DNA of 64,000 bases from Oceanobacillus jeddahensis (GTDB lineage: Bacteria > Bacillota > Bacilli > Bacillales > Amphibacillaceae): assembly GCF_000750635.1 (NCBI RefSeq), contig NZ_CCDM010000001.1, positions 1,674,001-1,738,000 of the forward strand, given 5' to 3'. The notes beneath the pieces are model-generated. The model was not told the DNA's origin. It did not search any database and saw nothing but the letters and a program-made list of their open reading frames with translations. The translations under genes were made by a program, and so were the position numbers. Positions 63,999 to 64,000 of the stretch are shown here, piece by piece (the first letter of the stretch is position 1; each line of letters begins with the position of its first letter).

Positions 63999-64000
63999 GA

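Overview
The window is about 64 kb of AT-rich chromosome from a low-GC, endospore-forming member of the Bacillaceae. Gene order is largely that of Bacillus subtilis, in rearranged blocks: ydjGHI, yunB-E/lytH/yutC-M/yumC/yuiB/yuiD, yugI/yugO, menFDHBE, ytkD/ytlA-D/pckA/metK/ytoA/mnmM/leuS. Spore-linked genes (yunB, yutC, yutH, lytH) and sodium-linked transporters (NSS plus MetS, NhaC family) fit an Oceanobacillus/Virgibacillus-like genus. That genus is inferred from content; no rRNA or tRNA gene is visible.

Layout. 1-3150: end of an ABC-type membrane protein, a GNAT acetyltransferase with a possible leader-peptide attenuator, and a secreted NlpC/P60-like protein whose catalytic Cys is Ser. 3093-6870: a sigma-W-type membrane-stress operon (PspA-like, YdjG, YdjH, YdjI). 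6890-10970: repeats, then yunE, yunD, yunC, yunB. 11020-14950: a lysine riboswitch with an NhaC-family transporter, then an NSS transporter with its 33-residue MetS subunit. 14960-26260: lytH, yutC, yutD, an amidase, yutE (HepT), an Fe-S-type winged-helix regulator, yutF, yutG, yutH, a D-2-hydroxyacid dehydrogenase, yutI, yuzD, dapF, yutM. 26310-33700: yumC, an NDH-2-like flavoprotein, yuiB, yuiD, deoD, ptsH, sodC, patB. 34096-41050: pgi, yugI, yugO, a thioredoxin-like gene, an M42 aminopeptidase, FMN riboswitch-ribU, and a cysteine-less DksA/TraR-like gene. 41080-48640: menaquinone genes menA and menF-D-H-B-E, without menC. 48770-55150: an MscS-related membrane protein, small proteins, ytkD and a ytlA-C-D ABC importer. 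55150-64000: pckA, S-box-metK, ytoA, mnmM, T-box-leuS.

Regulation is largely RNA-based. There are clear lysine, FMN and SAM riboswitches and a leucine T-box, each with a terminator. Two further cis-acting leaders are proposed here: a translation attenuator before the GNAT gene and a pseudoknot-capable leader before the NlpC/P60 gene. A strong terminator also carries the Shine-Dalgarno of yunC in its 3' arm.

The main unexplained structure is a family of short hairpin-forming intergenic repeats (about ten full, short or decayed copies), flanked by TTTTAT at both ends. In three cases (pgi, the thioredoxin-like gene, yutG) the repeat end supplies the TAA stop codon at the same repeat position. 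A second element with 16-bp inverted ends (6915-7188, 50453-50717) is nested with it. A third family is built on GTTCAAAAAG. No transposase, CRISPR array or prophage is present.
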